Assembly: GCA_963749515.1 (NCBI GenBank)
Contig: CAVVMR010000010.1
Coordinates: forward strand, 620,001-684,000
Length of the DNA stretch: 64,000 bases
Direction: 5' to 3'
Origin: Gaiellasilicea sp963749515
GTDB taxonomy: Bacteria > Actinomycetota > Thermoleophilia > Gaiellales > Gaiellaceae
A program made the position numbers and the translations under genes. This document shows positions 42,182-50,298 of the stretch, piece after piece; position 1 is the stretch's first letter, and each line of letters starts with the position of its first letter. The notes under the pieces were generated by a model. That model was not told where the DNA came from. It did no database searches and was given only the letters and a program-made list of their open reading frames with translations.

Positions 42182-43843
42182 GTGCGCATCGACGGGTACC
42201 TGCCCATCGGAGACTACGCCCTGATCGGCGACGGGCACACCTCGGCGCTCGTCGGCCGGGACGGGGCGATCGACTGGCTCTGCGTTCCGCGGGTCGATTC
42301 GCCGCCCGTCTTCGACCGGATCCTCGACGGCCGCGACGGCGGCTGCTTCGAGCTGCAGCCGGACGGGCCGTTCGAAGCCGTACGGCGATACCGGACGCAC
42401 ACAAACGTGCTCGAGACGACGTTCACGACGTCCTCGGGCTCGGTCCGAGTGACCGATGCGATGACGCTCGGCGACGAGCGCGAGCTCGTCCGCGCCGTCG
42501 ATCCGATCGACGGACGCGTGCGGATGCGGTGGCGATACGCGCCCCGCCGGGACGAGGGGCTGCAGCTGCAGAGCTGGGACGCGGGCGAGGGCTTCTTCGA
42601 GCTCCTCTCCGGCTATCGCGCGACCTTCGTGCTTTCGCACGGGTCTCCGACGCGCACCGGGGCCGAACAGCGCCTCGAACGCACGTCCGCCAGCTGGATG
42701 GACTGGGCAAGCCGAGCGGAGTACGACGGCCGCTGGCGCGAGCCCGTTCTCCGAAGCGCCCTCGTCCTGAAGCTGCTCGCCTACGAGCCGACCGGAGCGA
42801 TCGTCGCGGCACCGACGACGTCGCTGCCCGAGCGGATCGGAGGCGACCGCAACTGGGACTACCGCTTCAGCTGGCTCCGCGACGGGATCTACACGATGCG
42901 CGCACTCCTCCTGCTCGGATATCGGAAGGAAGCGGAGGCCTTCTTCCGTTGGCAGCTCGAGGCGATCAAGCCGCACGTTCCAGAGGTCAAGCCGCTCTAT
43001 TGCGTCGACGGCTCGGCCGATGCCGAAGAGGACGAGCTCGACCTGCCGGGCTACCGCGAGTCGCGTCCGGTGCGACTCGGCAACGCCGCGACGACGCAGC
43101 TGCAGCTCGACGTCTACGGACACCTGCTCGAGAGTGCGGCCCGGCTGCGCGGGACGATCGGATTCCTCGGCACCGAGATCGGCAGCGAGCTCGCCCGGCT
43201 CGCCGACTTCGTCGTCGACGCGTGGCAACAGCCCGATGCCGGCATCTGGGAGACCCGCGACGGCCTGCACGACTTCGTCCAGTCGAAGGCGATGTGCTGG
43301 ACGGCGCTCGACCGCGCGTCCGCACTCGCCGCGGAGGGAGCAATTCCCGGCAGCGCCGACCGCTGGCGGCGAGCTGCCGACGAGGTGCGCGCCTGGATCG
43401 AGACGGTGGGCTGGGACGAGGAGCAGCAGACCTACATTCGGGCCCCTGGTCTCGGCGGAGAGGTCGACGCGTCGCTTCTCTCGCTTCCGCTCTGCGCGTA
43501 CTCGCGCGCCTCGGACCCGCGCTTCCTCTCGACGGTCGTCGCGATCAGGCGCGACCTCAGTGCCGGCGGTCCGCTCCTCTACCGGACCGCTGCTTCCGCG
43601 GACGTCGAGGGCGCTTTCCTCACCTGCTCCTTCTGGCTCGTAGACGCGCTCGGGCGCGCGGGCAAGACGGAAGAGGGGAACGACCTGATGGCGGAGCTCG
43701 TCGGCCTCGCAAACGACGTCGGCCTCTACGCCGAGGAAATGGATCCGGCGACCGGCGAGCACCTTGGGAACTTCCCGCAAGGGCTCGTGCATCTCGCGCT
43801 CGTCAACGCGGCCGTCTCGCTCGAGACCGGCGACGAGACCTAG
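42182..43843 (+). CDS. glycoside hydrolase family 15 protein (glucoamylase/trehalase-like)
   Basis: A 553-residue GH15 enzyme without a signal peptide, so cytoplasmic. The N-terminal beta-sandwich (PIGDYALIGDGHTSALVGRD) is followed by the (alpha/alpha)6 barrel with GGDRNWDYRFSWLRDGIY. The general acid region is DAGIWETRDGLHDFVQSK, and the C-terminal motif is GNFPQGLVHLALVNAA. Substrates in the family are alpha-glucans or trehalose. GTG 42182 is the family N-terminus, 25 bases after dnaE2. It is convergent with a second GH15 gene. Confidence 0.92.
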   Translation: MRIDGYLPIGDYALIGDGHTSALVGRDGAIDWLCVPRVDSPPVFDRILDGRDGGCFELQPDGPFEAVRRYRTHTNVLETTFTTSSGSVRVTDAMTLGDERELVRAVDPIDGRVRMRWRYAPRRDEGLQLQSWDAGEGFFELLSGYRATFVLSHGSPTRTGAEQRLERTSASWMDWASRAEYDGRWREPVLRSALVLKLLAYEPTGAIVAAPTTSLPERIGGDRNWDYRFSWLRDGIYTMRALLLLGYRKEAEAFFRWQLEAIKPHVPEVKPLYCVDGSADAEEDELDLPGYRESRPVRLGNAATTQLQLDVYGHLLESAARLRGTIGFLGTEIGSELARLADFVVDAWQQPDAGIWETRDGLHDFVQSKAMCWTALDRASALAAEGAIPGSADRWRRAADEVRAWIETVGWDEEQQTYIRAPGLGGEVDASLLSLPLCAYSRASDPRFLSTVVAIRRDLSAGGPLLYRTAASADVEGAFLTCSFWLVDALGRAGKTEEGNDLMAELVGLANDVGLYAEEMDPATGEHLGNFPQGLVHLALVNAAVSLETGDET

Positions 43844-45633
43844 CGGCCGTTCGCGACAAGCGCCTTGTCGAGCAGGAGCGCAGTGTTTACGAGCCCGATG
43901 TGCGAGAACGCCTGCGGGAAGTTCCCGACGAGCCGCTCCAGCTTCGGGTCGTACTCCTCCGACAGCAGGCCGAGATCGTTGCGAAGGGCCAGCAGTCGCT
44001 CGAAGAGCTCGCACGCCTCCTCGAGCTCGCCCAGCATGACGAGGTTGTCGATGAACCAGAAGCTGCACAGGAAGAACGCTCCCTCGCCGGGTGGCAGGCC
44101 GTCCACCGTCTCAGTCTCCTCGTCATGCCTGTACCGGAGCACGAAGCCGTCCTGCATCAGCTCACGGCGAACCGCGTCGAGCGTGCCGCGCACCCGCGGA
44201 TCGTCGGGCGGCAGGAACCCGAAGAGCGGGATCGTCAGCAGGCTCGCGTCGAGACGCTTCGAGTCGTAGTACTGGACGAAGGAGCCGAGCTCCTCGTCGT
44301 AGCCGCGTTCCAGCACCTCCGCGTGGATCTCGTCGCGCACGCGGCGCCAGCGGTCGACGGCACCGTCCCGGCCGTACTCCTCGACGGCCTTGACGCCGCG
44401 GTCGAATGCGACCCACGCCATCACCTTCGAGTGCGTGAAGTGGCGGCGCGGCCCGCGCACCTCCCAGATCCCCTCGTCGGGCTCGTGCCATCGCCGCTCG
44501 AGGTTGGCGAGCATTACGCGCTGGATCGACCACGACTGGTCGTCCGGCTCGATCTCGCGCCGGCGGGCCTGGTGGAGGACGTCCAGCACCTCGCCGTAGA
44601 CGTCGAGCTGGAACTGTGTGCTCGCGTTGTTGCCGATGCGGACCGGGCCCGAGTTCTCGTAGCCGCTGAGCCACGGGACCTCGTACTCCGTCAGGCGCCG
44701 CTCGCCGGCTGCGCCGTACATGATCTGGAGGTCGTCCGGATCGCCCGCGACGGCTCGCAGCAGCCACGTTCGCCAGGCCTGCGCCTCGTCACGGAAACCA
44801 CACTCGAGCAGCGCATCGAGCGCGAACGTCGCGTCGCGCAGCCAGCAGAAGCGGTAGTCCCAGTTGCGGGTGCCGCCGATCTGCTCCGGCAAAGACGTCG
44901 TCGGGGCGGCGACGATGCCGCCTGTGGGTTGATACGTCAGCGCCTTCAAGGTGATCAGCGAGCGCCGAACGGCTTCCTGCCACCGACCGCTGTAGGTGCA
45001 GCTCTCGAGCCACTCACCCCAGAACGAGCACGTGTCCGCGAGCGCCTGCTCGGGGTCGATCGGATCGGGGAGCTCGTGGTGGATCTTGTGTGACGGAAAC
45101 CATGTCAGGACGAACGACTCTCGGTCACCGGCCTCGACGGTGAACTCCGACACGGTGCGGAGGTTCTCTCCGCGCACGGGCGTCGTCGCTCGCAGCGTCA
45201 GCGCGTCCGGCCCCGCGACGGCGACGCGCACTTCATCCCCGAACCGACGCACCCACGGAAGAATCGCGCCGTAGCCGAACCGGATGACAAGCTCCATCCT
45301 GATCGGGACGGAGCCTTCGATGCCCTCCACGATCCGCACCACGTCCGGGTCCTCGCCCCGGGGCGGCATGAAGTCGATCACCCGCACGACGCCCGAATCG
45401 CAGTGGAAGACGAGCTCGTGCACGAGCGTGCCTTCGCGATAGCACCGCTCGGTGTGGTTCACCTCGCAGTCGGGCGCCAGCAGCCAGCGGCCGTCCCACT
45501 CGTCGCCGAGGAGCGACGCGAAGCAGGAGTCCGAGTCGAAGCGCGGCAGGCAGAGCCAGTCGATCGAGCCGTTGCGGCCGACGAGCGCAGCCGTCTGCAG
45601 GTCGCTGATCAGGCCATAGTCCTCGAGTTTCAT
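43840..45633 (-). CDS. glycoside hydrolase family 15 protein (trehalase-like)
   Basis: A 597-residue paralogue of the neighbouring GH15 enzyme, ending in a stop that overlaps the other's stop. It starts LEDYGLISDLQTAALVGRNG, has IGGTRNWDYRFCWLRDATFA, general acid DEGIWEVRGPRRHFTHSK, and C-terminal GNFPQAFSHIGLVNTA. This form resembles the mycobacterial GH15 trehalase more closely than the first copy does, so trehalose hydrolysis is my preferred guess. No signal peptide is present. Confidence 0.92.
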   Translation of the reverse strand: MKLEDYGLISDLQTAALVGRNGSIDWLCLPRFDSDSCFASLLGDEWDGRWLLAPDCEVNHTERCYREGTLVHELVFHCDSGVVRVIDFMPPRGEDPDVVRIVEGIEGSVPIRMELVIRFGYGAILPWVRRFGDEVRVAVAGPDALTLRATTPVRGENLRTVSEFTVEAGDRESFVLTWFPSHKIHHELPDPIDPEQALADTCSFWGEWLESCTYSGRWQEAVRRSLITLKALTYQPTGGIVAAPTTSLPEQIGGTRNWDYRFCWLRDATFALDALLECGFRDEAQAWRTWLLRAVAGDPDDLQIMYGAAGERRLTEYEVPWLSGYENSGPVRIGNNASTQFQLDVYGEVLDVLHQARRREIEPDDQSWSIQRVMLANLERRWHEPDEGIWEVRGPRRHFTHSKVMAWVAFDRGVKAVEEYGRDGAVDRWRRVRDEIHAEVLERGYDEELGSFVQYYDSKRLDASLLTIPLFGFLPPDDPRVRGTLDAVRRELMQDGFVLRYRHDEETETVDGLPPGEGAFFLCSFWFIDNLVMLGELEEACELFERLLALRNDLGLLSEEYDPKLERLVGNFPQAFSHIGLVNTALLLDKALVANGR

Positions 45634-45641
45634 CGCCGTCC

Positions 45642-45947
45642 CTAGAGTCCCGCCGTCAGGGTCGGGAAGCGCTTTCGCGCGGCGCGGCCGAACGCCTGCT
45701 CGTACGGGTCACGCGAGTCATCGTCGAGTGTCCGTGCGTACGTGTCGCGCAGCTCTTCGAGCCGGTCGACCACCGACTCGAGAACGAGCTGGTAGTCGCC
45801 GTACGCCTCCTCGGCCTGATCGCGCTCGGCGCTGTCGTATGCGCGGGCAGCCGTCTCGGCTTCGCGCAGGAGCTCGGCTTCGTCGTCCTCGAACAGGTCG
45901 AGCTGCCGGCGCACGAGATCGCCGAAGCGGGGGCGGCGGAAGATCAC
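45642..45947 (-). CDS. conserved helical protein of unknown function
   Basis: A 101-residue acidic, mostly helical protein (FGDLVRRQLDLFEDDEAELL, then DQAEEAYGDYQLVLESVVDR, ending FGRAARKRFPTLTAGL). No family is recognised. GTG 45947 overlaps the stop of the glycosyltransferase gene (GTGA), and the stop is 9 bases before the GH15 gene, so it belongs to a glycosyltransferase / small protein / GH15 operon. Confidence 0.68.
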   Translation of the reverse strand: MIFRRPRFGDLVRRQLDLFEDDEAELLREAETAARAYDSAERDQAEEAYGDYQLVLESVVDRLEELRDTYARTLDDDSRDPYEQAFGRAARKRFPTLTAGL

Positions 45948-46981
45948 GCCAGCTCGCCGTAGAGCTCGAGGTGCGCACGCGCGGAGGCATCCCAGGAGAG
46001 CGCCTCCCGGGCGCGGAGCGCTCCGGCACGCGCCTCGGCGAGCGCAGACTCGTCGTCGAGCAGCTCACGAACAGCGCTGCCCAACGCGGCGACGTCGTCG
46101 GGAGGGACGACGCGGCCGGCACCGTAGCTCGCGACCGCTTCACCCAGACCGCCTACGTCGTACACGACCGCCGGAACACCGGCGCCCAGCGCCTGCAGGA
46201 GGGCGCCGCTCTGATCCAGCTCCGCCCGGTACGGGAAGACTGCGACGGTGGAGTCGCCGAGAGCACGCTCGAGCTCCGGCGGCGAGAGGTAGCCGAGCCG
46301 CAGCTCCGCACCGTCGAGCGCGGGGAGGGGATCGACCGCGTCGCCAGCCACGAGCAGCCGGGCTCCGGCTGCGCGGGCTGCCTCGGCCGAGTGCTCGATC
46401 TGCTTGTACGGGCGCACCATTCCCAGAGCGAGCACGGTGCGTCCGTCGTCGCGCCGCTCCGGGTTGCTGGGAAAGACGGGATGGGGGATCACGCGGAGCT
46501 TTCCGGCCGGGACGCCGAACTCGGCCAGCGTTGTCCGCCCGCGCTCGGAGTGGACGACGATCCGCTCGAAGCGGCCGAACATGCGCTTCCACAAGCCGGC
46601 CTTGTGCGCCGTCCGCCGCGGCAACAGGTCGTGGGCGGTCAGCACGAGCGGCGAGCGGTGGTGGAGCAGCCAGGCCTCGAGCTCCGGTGCGGCGAGCCAC
46701 TGCAGATGGACGACGTCGGCCCGGAGGGCGGCAAGCCGTGCGAGGCCGAACGGGTGCTCGAGCGCCTTCAACGGCAGCCGCAGCCGCGAGCGCTGGAAGA
46801 GCCGCGACGACAGCGGATAGAACGACTCACGCCGGCGGTAGCCGGCGGGCTCGGCAACGGCTCCGAAGCGAAAGCGCGATGTCACGAGGTCGACGTCGGC
46901 GCCGGCACGGGCGAGTGCTGCTGCCAGCTCGTGGTCGTACGCGGGCGTGAACGCAGGTGGGTCGGCGATGACGACGCGCAT
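45944..46981 (-). CDS. GT4-family glycosyltransferase
   Basis: A 345-residue GT-B glycosyltransferase (glycosyl transferases group 1). The N-terminal Rossmann part includes VVHLQWLAAPELEAWLL and LVLTAHDLLPR. The C-terminal donor-binding part has VLALGMVRPYKQIEHSAEA, AVFPYRAELDQSGALLQALG, and GVPAVVYDVGGLGE as the nucleotide-sugar site. The ATG is 7 bases after a minus-strand TACCCT box. It heads the - strand operon with the small helical protein and GH15. The acceptor is unknown. Confidence 0.9.
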   Translation of the reverse strand: MRVVIADPPAFTPAYDHELAAALARAGADVDLVTSRFRFGAVAEPAGYRRRESFYPLSSRLFQRSRLRLPLKALEHPFGLARLAALRADVVHLQWLAAPELEAWLLHHRSPLVLTAHDLLPRRTAHKAGLWKRMFGRFERIVVHSERGRTTLAEFGVPAGKLRVIPHPVFPSNPERRDDGRTVLALGMVRPYKQIEHSAEAARAAGARLLVAGDAVDPLPALDGAELRLGYLSPPELERALGDSTVAVFPYRAELDQSGALLQALGAGVPAVVYDVGGLGEAVASYGAGRVVPPDDVAALGSAVRELLDDESALAEARAGALRAREALSWDASARAHLELYGELA

Positions 46982-46987
46982 CGCTCG

Positions 46988-46994
46988 TAGGGTA
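46988..46994. promoter_or_regulatory. bidirectional -10 element (TAGGGTA)
   Basis: TAGGGT (+, 46988-46993) ends 8 bases before the ATG at 47002; TACCCT (-, 46994-46989) ends 7 bases before the ATG at 46981. The same 7 bp thus provides -10 boxes for two divergent leaderless genes. Confidence 0.5.
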
Positions 46995-47001
46995 TTCAGC
47001 G

Positions 47002-47697
47002 ATGCTTGTCCGCAGCTGGAACGTCTTTCACGGGAACACCCTCCCGCCCGTCCGTCGCAGCCACCTGGAGGAGATGATCAGGCTTGCGGTCGCCGACCGG
47101 CCGGACGTGCTGTGCCTGCAGGAGGTACCGCTCTGGTCGTTGCCGTTGCTCCCGCGCTGGAGCGGGATGCCCGAGCAACACGTCGTCACCCGAAGAGGGC
47201 CGCTCGGCATCTGGCTCGGCGGCGTGATCACACGCCTCAACAACGGCTTCTTCCGCTCCCGGCTCGCCGGCCAGGCGAACGCGATCCTGCTCGCGCCCGG
47301 CCTCGAGCCGCTCGAGCACCGCTCGCTCAGGATCGACCAGCGCCGCATGGAGCCCCGCTACTGCCATGCCGTCAAGCTCGACGGGCTCGTGGTCGGGAAC
47401 CTGCACGCCACCAGCGACATCCGTCACCCGGAGGTCCCAGCCTCGGAGATCGTCCGCTCCGAGGCGTTTCTCACCGAGATCGCGGACGGCCGTCCGTGCG
47501 TGCTCGCGGGGGACTTCAACGTTCGTGCCCAGCACCTGCTCGAGCTCAAGGGCTGGTCGGCCCTCGGGCCGGGGATCGACCACGTGCTCGTGCGTGGGCT
47601 CGCCGCTTCCCCGCTCAGCACCTGGGCGCTCGACCGGCGTCGCCAGAATGGCGCCGTGCTCTCAGATCACGCTCCCGTCGAGGTGACGATCGGATGA
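47002..47697 (+). CDS. endonuclease/exonuclease/phosphatase family protein
   Basis: A 231-residue EEP-fold metal-dependent hydrolase. Conserved positions are RSWNVFHGN near the N-terminus (Asn), DVLCLQEVPLWSL (metal Glu), VVGNLHATSD (His), VLAGDFNVRA (Asp/Asn) and LSDHAPVEV (Asp-His). Such enzymes cut DNA, phosphoinositides or other phosphodiesters; the substrate here is unknown. There is no signal peptide. It overlaps the following aminotransferase gene by 4 bases. Confidence 0.88.
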   Translation: MLVRSWNVFHGNTLPPVRRSHLEEMIRLAVADRPDVLCLQEVPLWSLPLLPRWSGMPEQHVVTRRGPLGIWLGGVITRLNNGFFRSRLAGQANAILLAPGLEPLEHRSLRIDQRRMEPRYCHAVKLDGLVVGNLHATSDIRHPEVPASEIVRSEAFLTEIADGRPCVLAGDFNVRAQHLLELKGWSALGPGIDHVLVRGLAASPLSTWALDRRRQNGAVLSDHAPVEVTIG

Positions 47698-48743
47698 CAC
47701 CTGCGGAGGCGCGTGCGCTCTTCCCGGTCCTCGAGCGCATCGCGTATCTCAACGCGGGCACGTTCGGGCCGCTCGCGCGGCCGACCTTCGACTCGGTCCA
47801 GCAGCAGCTGCAGTCGGACCTCGAGCTGGGCCGGGTGGGGAAGCCCTACTTCGACCGGCTCCTGCAGCTGCGAGCCGACGTGCGTGCTGCTCTCGCTGCG
47901 CTGGTGGGCGTCGGGCCGGAGCACGTCTCGCTGACGAGCTCGACGACGGACGGCTGCAACATCGTGCTCGCCGGGCTCGGCCTCGGGCTGGAGGACGAGA
48001 TCGTCATGACCCGCGAGGAGCACTTCGGCCTCACCGGGCCGGTGCACACGAGCGGCGCGCGCGTGGTCGTCGTCGACGCCGACCCCGATGCGATCCTCGC
48101 CGCGGTCACGCCGCGTACCCGCCTGCTCGCCCTCTCGCACATTCTCTGGACGAGTGGGCGCCTGCTGCCCGTGCACGAGCTGCGCCGCCACACCGGCGTC
48201 CCGATCCTCGTCGACGGCGCCCAGTCGGTGGGCGCGATCCCCGTCGACGCGAACGGCGTCGACTTCCTGACGATCTCCGGCCAAAAGTGGCTGTGCGGGC
48301 CGGACGGAACGGGCGCGCTGGTCGTTTCCGACCCCGATCGGCTGCGCGTCGCCCGGCCGAGCTACTTCTCCCAGACGGCCTACGAGCCGTCGGGCAGCTT
48401 CGAGCCCGCAGTGGGCGCCGCCCGTTTCGATCCGGGCTGGATCCCGACCCCCAACCTCGCAGGCTTTCTGACGGCGCTCGAGCTGCCGCCCGACTGGCGG
48501 TTCGAGCGCGCAGGCGAGCAGGCCCGCCGTTGCCGGGAGCTGCTGGAGCCCCATGTGGAGCTCGTGCCGGGCGACGCGACGCTCGTTGCCTTCCGGGCGG
48601 AAGATCCGCCGGCGCTCGTCGCCCGCCTCGCGGAGGCGGACGTCGCGGTGCGCGAGATCCCGGGCAGCGGCCTCGTCCGCGTCTCGTGTGGCTGGTGGAC
48701 GAACGAGGACGACCTGAATCGCCTCACCGCCGCGCTCTCATGA
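47694..48743 (+). CDS. class V aminotransferase (PLP-dependent)
   Basis: A 349-residue fold-type I PLP enzyme of the cysteine desulfurase / isopenicillin-N epimerase / EgtE-like group. Visible: YLNAGTFGPLARPTFD near the N-terminus, VSLTSSTTDGCNIVLAGLGL, PILVDGAQSVGAIPVD (PLP-ring Asp), and TISGQKWLCGPDGTGALVV with the Schiff-base Lys. There is no catalytic Cys loop typical of SufS. An EgtE-like C-S lyase is possible but no egtABCD genes are in the window. Start ATG overlaps the upstream stop. Confidence 0.88.
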   Translation: MTPAEARALFPVLERIAYLNAGTFGPLARPTFDSVQQQLQSDLELGRVGKPYFDRLLQLRADVRAALAALVGVGPEHVSLTSSTTDGCNIVLAGLGLGLEDEIVMTREEHFGLTGPVHTSGARVVVVDADPDAILAAVTPRTRLLALSHILWTSGRLLPVHELRRHTGVPILVDGAQSVGAIPVDANGVDFLTISGQKWLCGPDGTGALVVSDPDRLRVARPSYFSQTAYEPSGSFEPAVGAARFDPGWIPTPNLAGFLTALELPPDWRFERAGEQARRCRELLEPHVELVPGDATLVAFRAEDPPALVARLAEADVAVREIPGSGLVRVSCGWWTNEDDLNRLTAALS

Positions 48744-49661
48744 GGGTGCGACGGCGATGAGCAACGGGAGGTGGTCGGAGCCGGTCTCTGGCCCTCGGCG
48801 CACCTCGACCGCGAGCCCTTCGGCCGCGAGGCAGTGGTCGAGCGGCGTTCGCAAGAGGCGGTTCCAGACCGGATAGGTCGTCTGGAAGGGCCGCCACGGA
48901 TCGGCGCGCCTCAGGTCGCCGCGGTCCGCGAGTGTGCGGAACGAGTCCGACCAGGGCGTCGAGTTCAGGTCGCCGCAGACGAGCACGTTCTCACCCGCCG
49001 CGGCCGCCAGGTCGCCGAGCGAGGACATGAATGCTCGATGCCGGCGCGCCGACCCGATTCCGATCGGCGCCGGGGCGTGGACGACGAACAACGGGACGAG
49101 GGTGTCGCCTGCGGGGACCACCGCGTGCGCAACCGGCGGCCCGTCGCCGGCAGGACGGACGATTGCCGGTGTTTGCAACTGCCGGCGGCTGTACAGCCCG
49201 ACGCCGTACGCGCCGGGCTGAGGCTCGACGACACGGTACGGATAGTCCTCCAGGTGGGGCGCAATTCCGTCCGCCCATTCGGGCGTCAGCTCGGTGAGCC
49301 CGATCACGTCCGGCCGCTCACGCTCGACCAGCTCCGCCAGCCTCGCGTAGTCGTTTGACTCCAACCAGACGTTCGCGACGAGCAGGCGCAGACGCGGAGT
49401 GGTGGGGTCCGGTCGCCCATCCGCCGTCAGCGCAGGAATCAACGCCACCACATGCACCAGCGCGAGCACGGCCGCCGCCACCGCGATGCGGTGCCGGCCG
49501 CCGATCGCGGCGAGGACGCCGAGCAGCACGGCGGCTCCCACGAGCTGGATCCGAAAGAGCGTCAGGAACTCGCCCGGATAGGCACGGCCGTCGAGGAAGG
49601 AAGCGGCGGTGACAAGCGCGCCTGCCACTACCGCGACGACCAGCATCACGGTGAGCGCCAT
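48738..49661 (-). CDS. membrane-anchored EEP family hydrolase
   Basis: About 307 residues with three N-terminal hydrophobic segments (MALTVMLVVAVVAGALVTAA; LVGAAVLLGVLAAIGG; AAAVLALVHVVALIPALTA), then an EEP catalytic domain: LLVANVWLES, DVIGLTELTPEW, LFVVHAPAP, VLVCGDLNSTPWS, GSDHLPLLIAV. The catalytic part should face the outside, like other YafD/endonuclease-like membrane members. ATG 49661 and GTG 49667 are both possible starts. It is convergent with the aminotransferase gene. Confidence 0.86.
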   Translation of the reverse strand: MALTVMLVVAVVAGALVTAASFLDGRAYPGEFLTLFRIQLVGAAVLLGVLAAIGGRHRIAVAAAVLALVHVVALIPALTADGRPDPTTPRLRLLVANVWLESNDYARLAELVERERPDVIGLTELTPEWADGIAPHLEDYPYRVVEPQPGAYGVGLYSRRQLQTPAIVRPAGDGPPVAHAVVPAGDTLVPLFVVHAPAPIGIGSARRHRAFMSSLGDLAAAAGENVLVCGDLNSTPWSDSFRTLADRGDLRRADPWRPFQTTYPVWNRLLRTPLDHCLAAEGLAVEVRRGPETGSDHLPLLIAVAPS

Positions 49662-49671
49662 GCGCACGCGC

Positions 49672-50247
49672 CTAGGCCGCGTCGTCTGCGGTTCGCAGCC
49701 CGAGCTCCTTCGAGATCGGCTGCAGCGCGGCGACGACGTTCGCGATGTGCTCGTCCAGCTCGACCCCGATCAGCTCGGCGCCCGCGTAGACCTCGTCGCG
49801 GTGCACGCCTGCCGCGAAGGACGGCTGCTTGAGCTTCTTCTTCACCGATTTCGGCTCGAGCCCGTCAAGGCCGGCAGGGCGCACGAGCCCGCAGGCGTGA
49901 ATGAAGCCGGAGATCTCGTCGCACGCGAAGAGCGTCTTCTTGAGCGGCGTGTCCCGCTCCATCCCCAGGTGCTCGGCGTGCGAGAGGATCGCCTCGATCA
50001 CTTCCTCCGGATAGCCCTCGTCGCGGAGGATCGGGGCGCCGTTCTGTGGGTGCTTGTCGAGCGTGGGGTGGATCTCGTAGTCGAAGTCGTGCAGGAGCGC
50101 AACGACGCCCCATAGCTCCTCGTCCTCGCCGAAGCGCCGAGCGTACGACCGTGTGGAGGCCTCGACGGCGAGCGCATGCCGAAGAAGCGACTCGCTCTTC
50201 GTGTACTGCGTCAGCGTCTCCCACGCCCTCTCGCGCGACAGCTCCAT
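49672..50247 (-). CDS. HD domain protein
   Basis: A 191-residue HD-fold metal-dependent phosphohydrolase-like protein: LLRHALAVEASTRSYARRFG supplies the first His, LWGVVALLHDFDYEIHP the HD pair, and EVIEAILSHAEHLG and LFACDEISGFIHACGLVRP further ligands. Similar proteins are annotated as HDIG or hydrolase of unknown substrate. TATCGT 9 bases before the ATG (minus strand 50262-50257) is a likely -10. It shares the gap with murA. Confidence 0.85.
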   Translation of the reverse strand: MELSRERAWETLTQYTKSESLLRHALAVEASTRSYARRFGEDEELWGVVALLHDFDYEIHPTLDKHPQNGAPILRDEGYPEEVIEAILSHAEHLGMERDTPLKKTLFACDEISGFIHACGLVRPAGLDGLEPKSVKKKLKQPSFAAGVHRDEVYAGAELIGVELDEHIANVVAALQPISKELGLRTADDAA

Positions 50248-50282
50248 CGGACGTCTACGATACCCCGCCTCGTGAGCGCGAC

Positions 50283-50288
50283 TACGCT
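50283..50288 (+). promoter_or_regulatory. -10 box (TACGCT) of murA
   Basis: TACGCT, 10 bases upstream of the murA ATG, fits the TANNNT series; the transcript would have only a few leader bases. Confidence 0.4.
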
Positions 50289-50298
50289 AGCCACCGGA

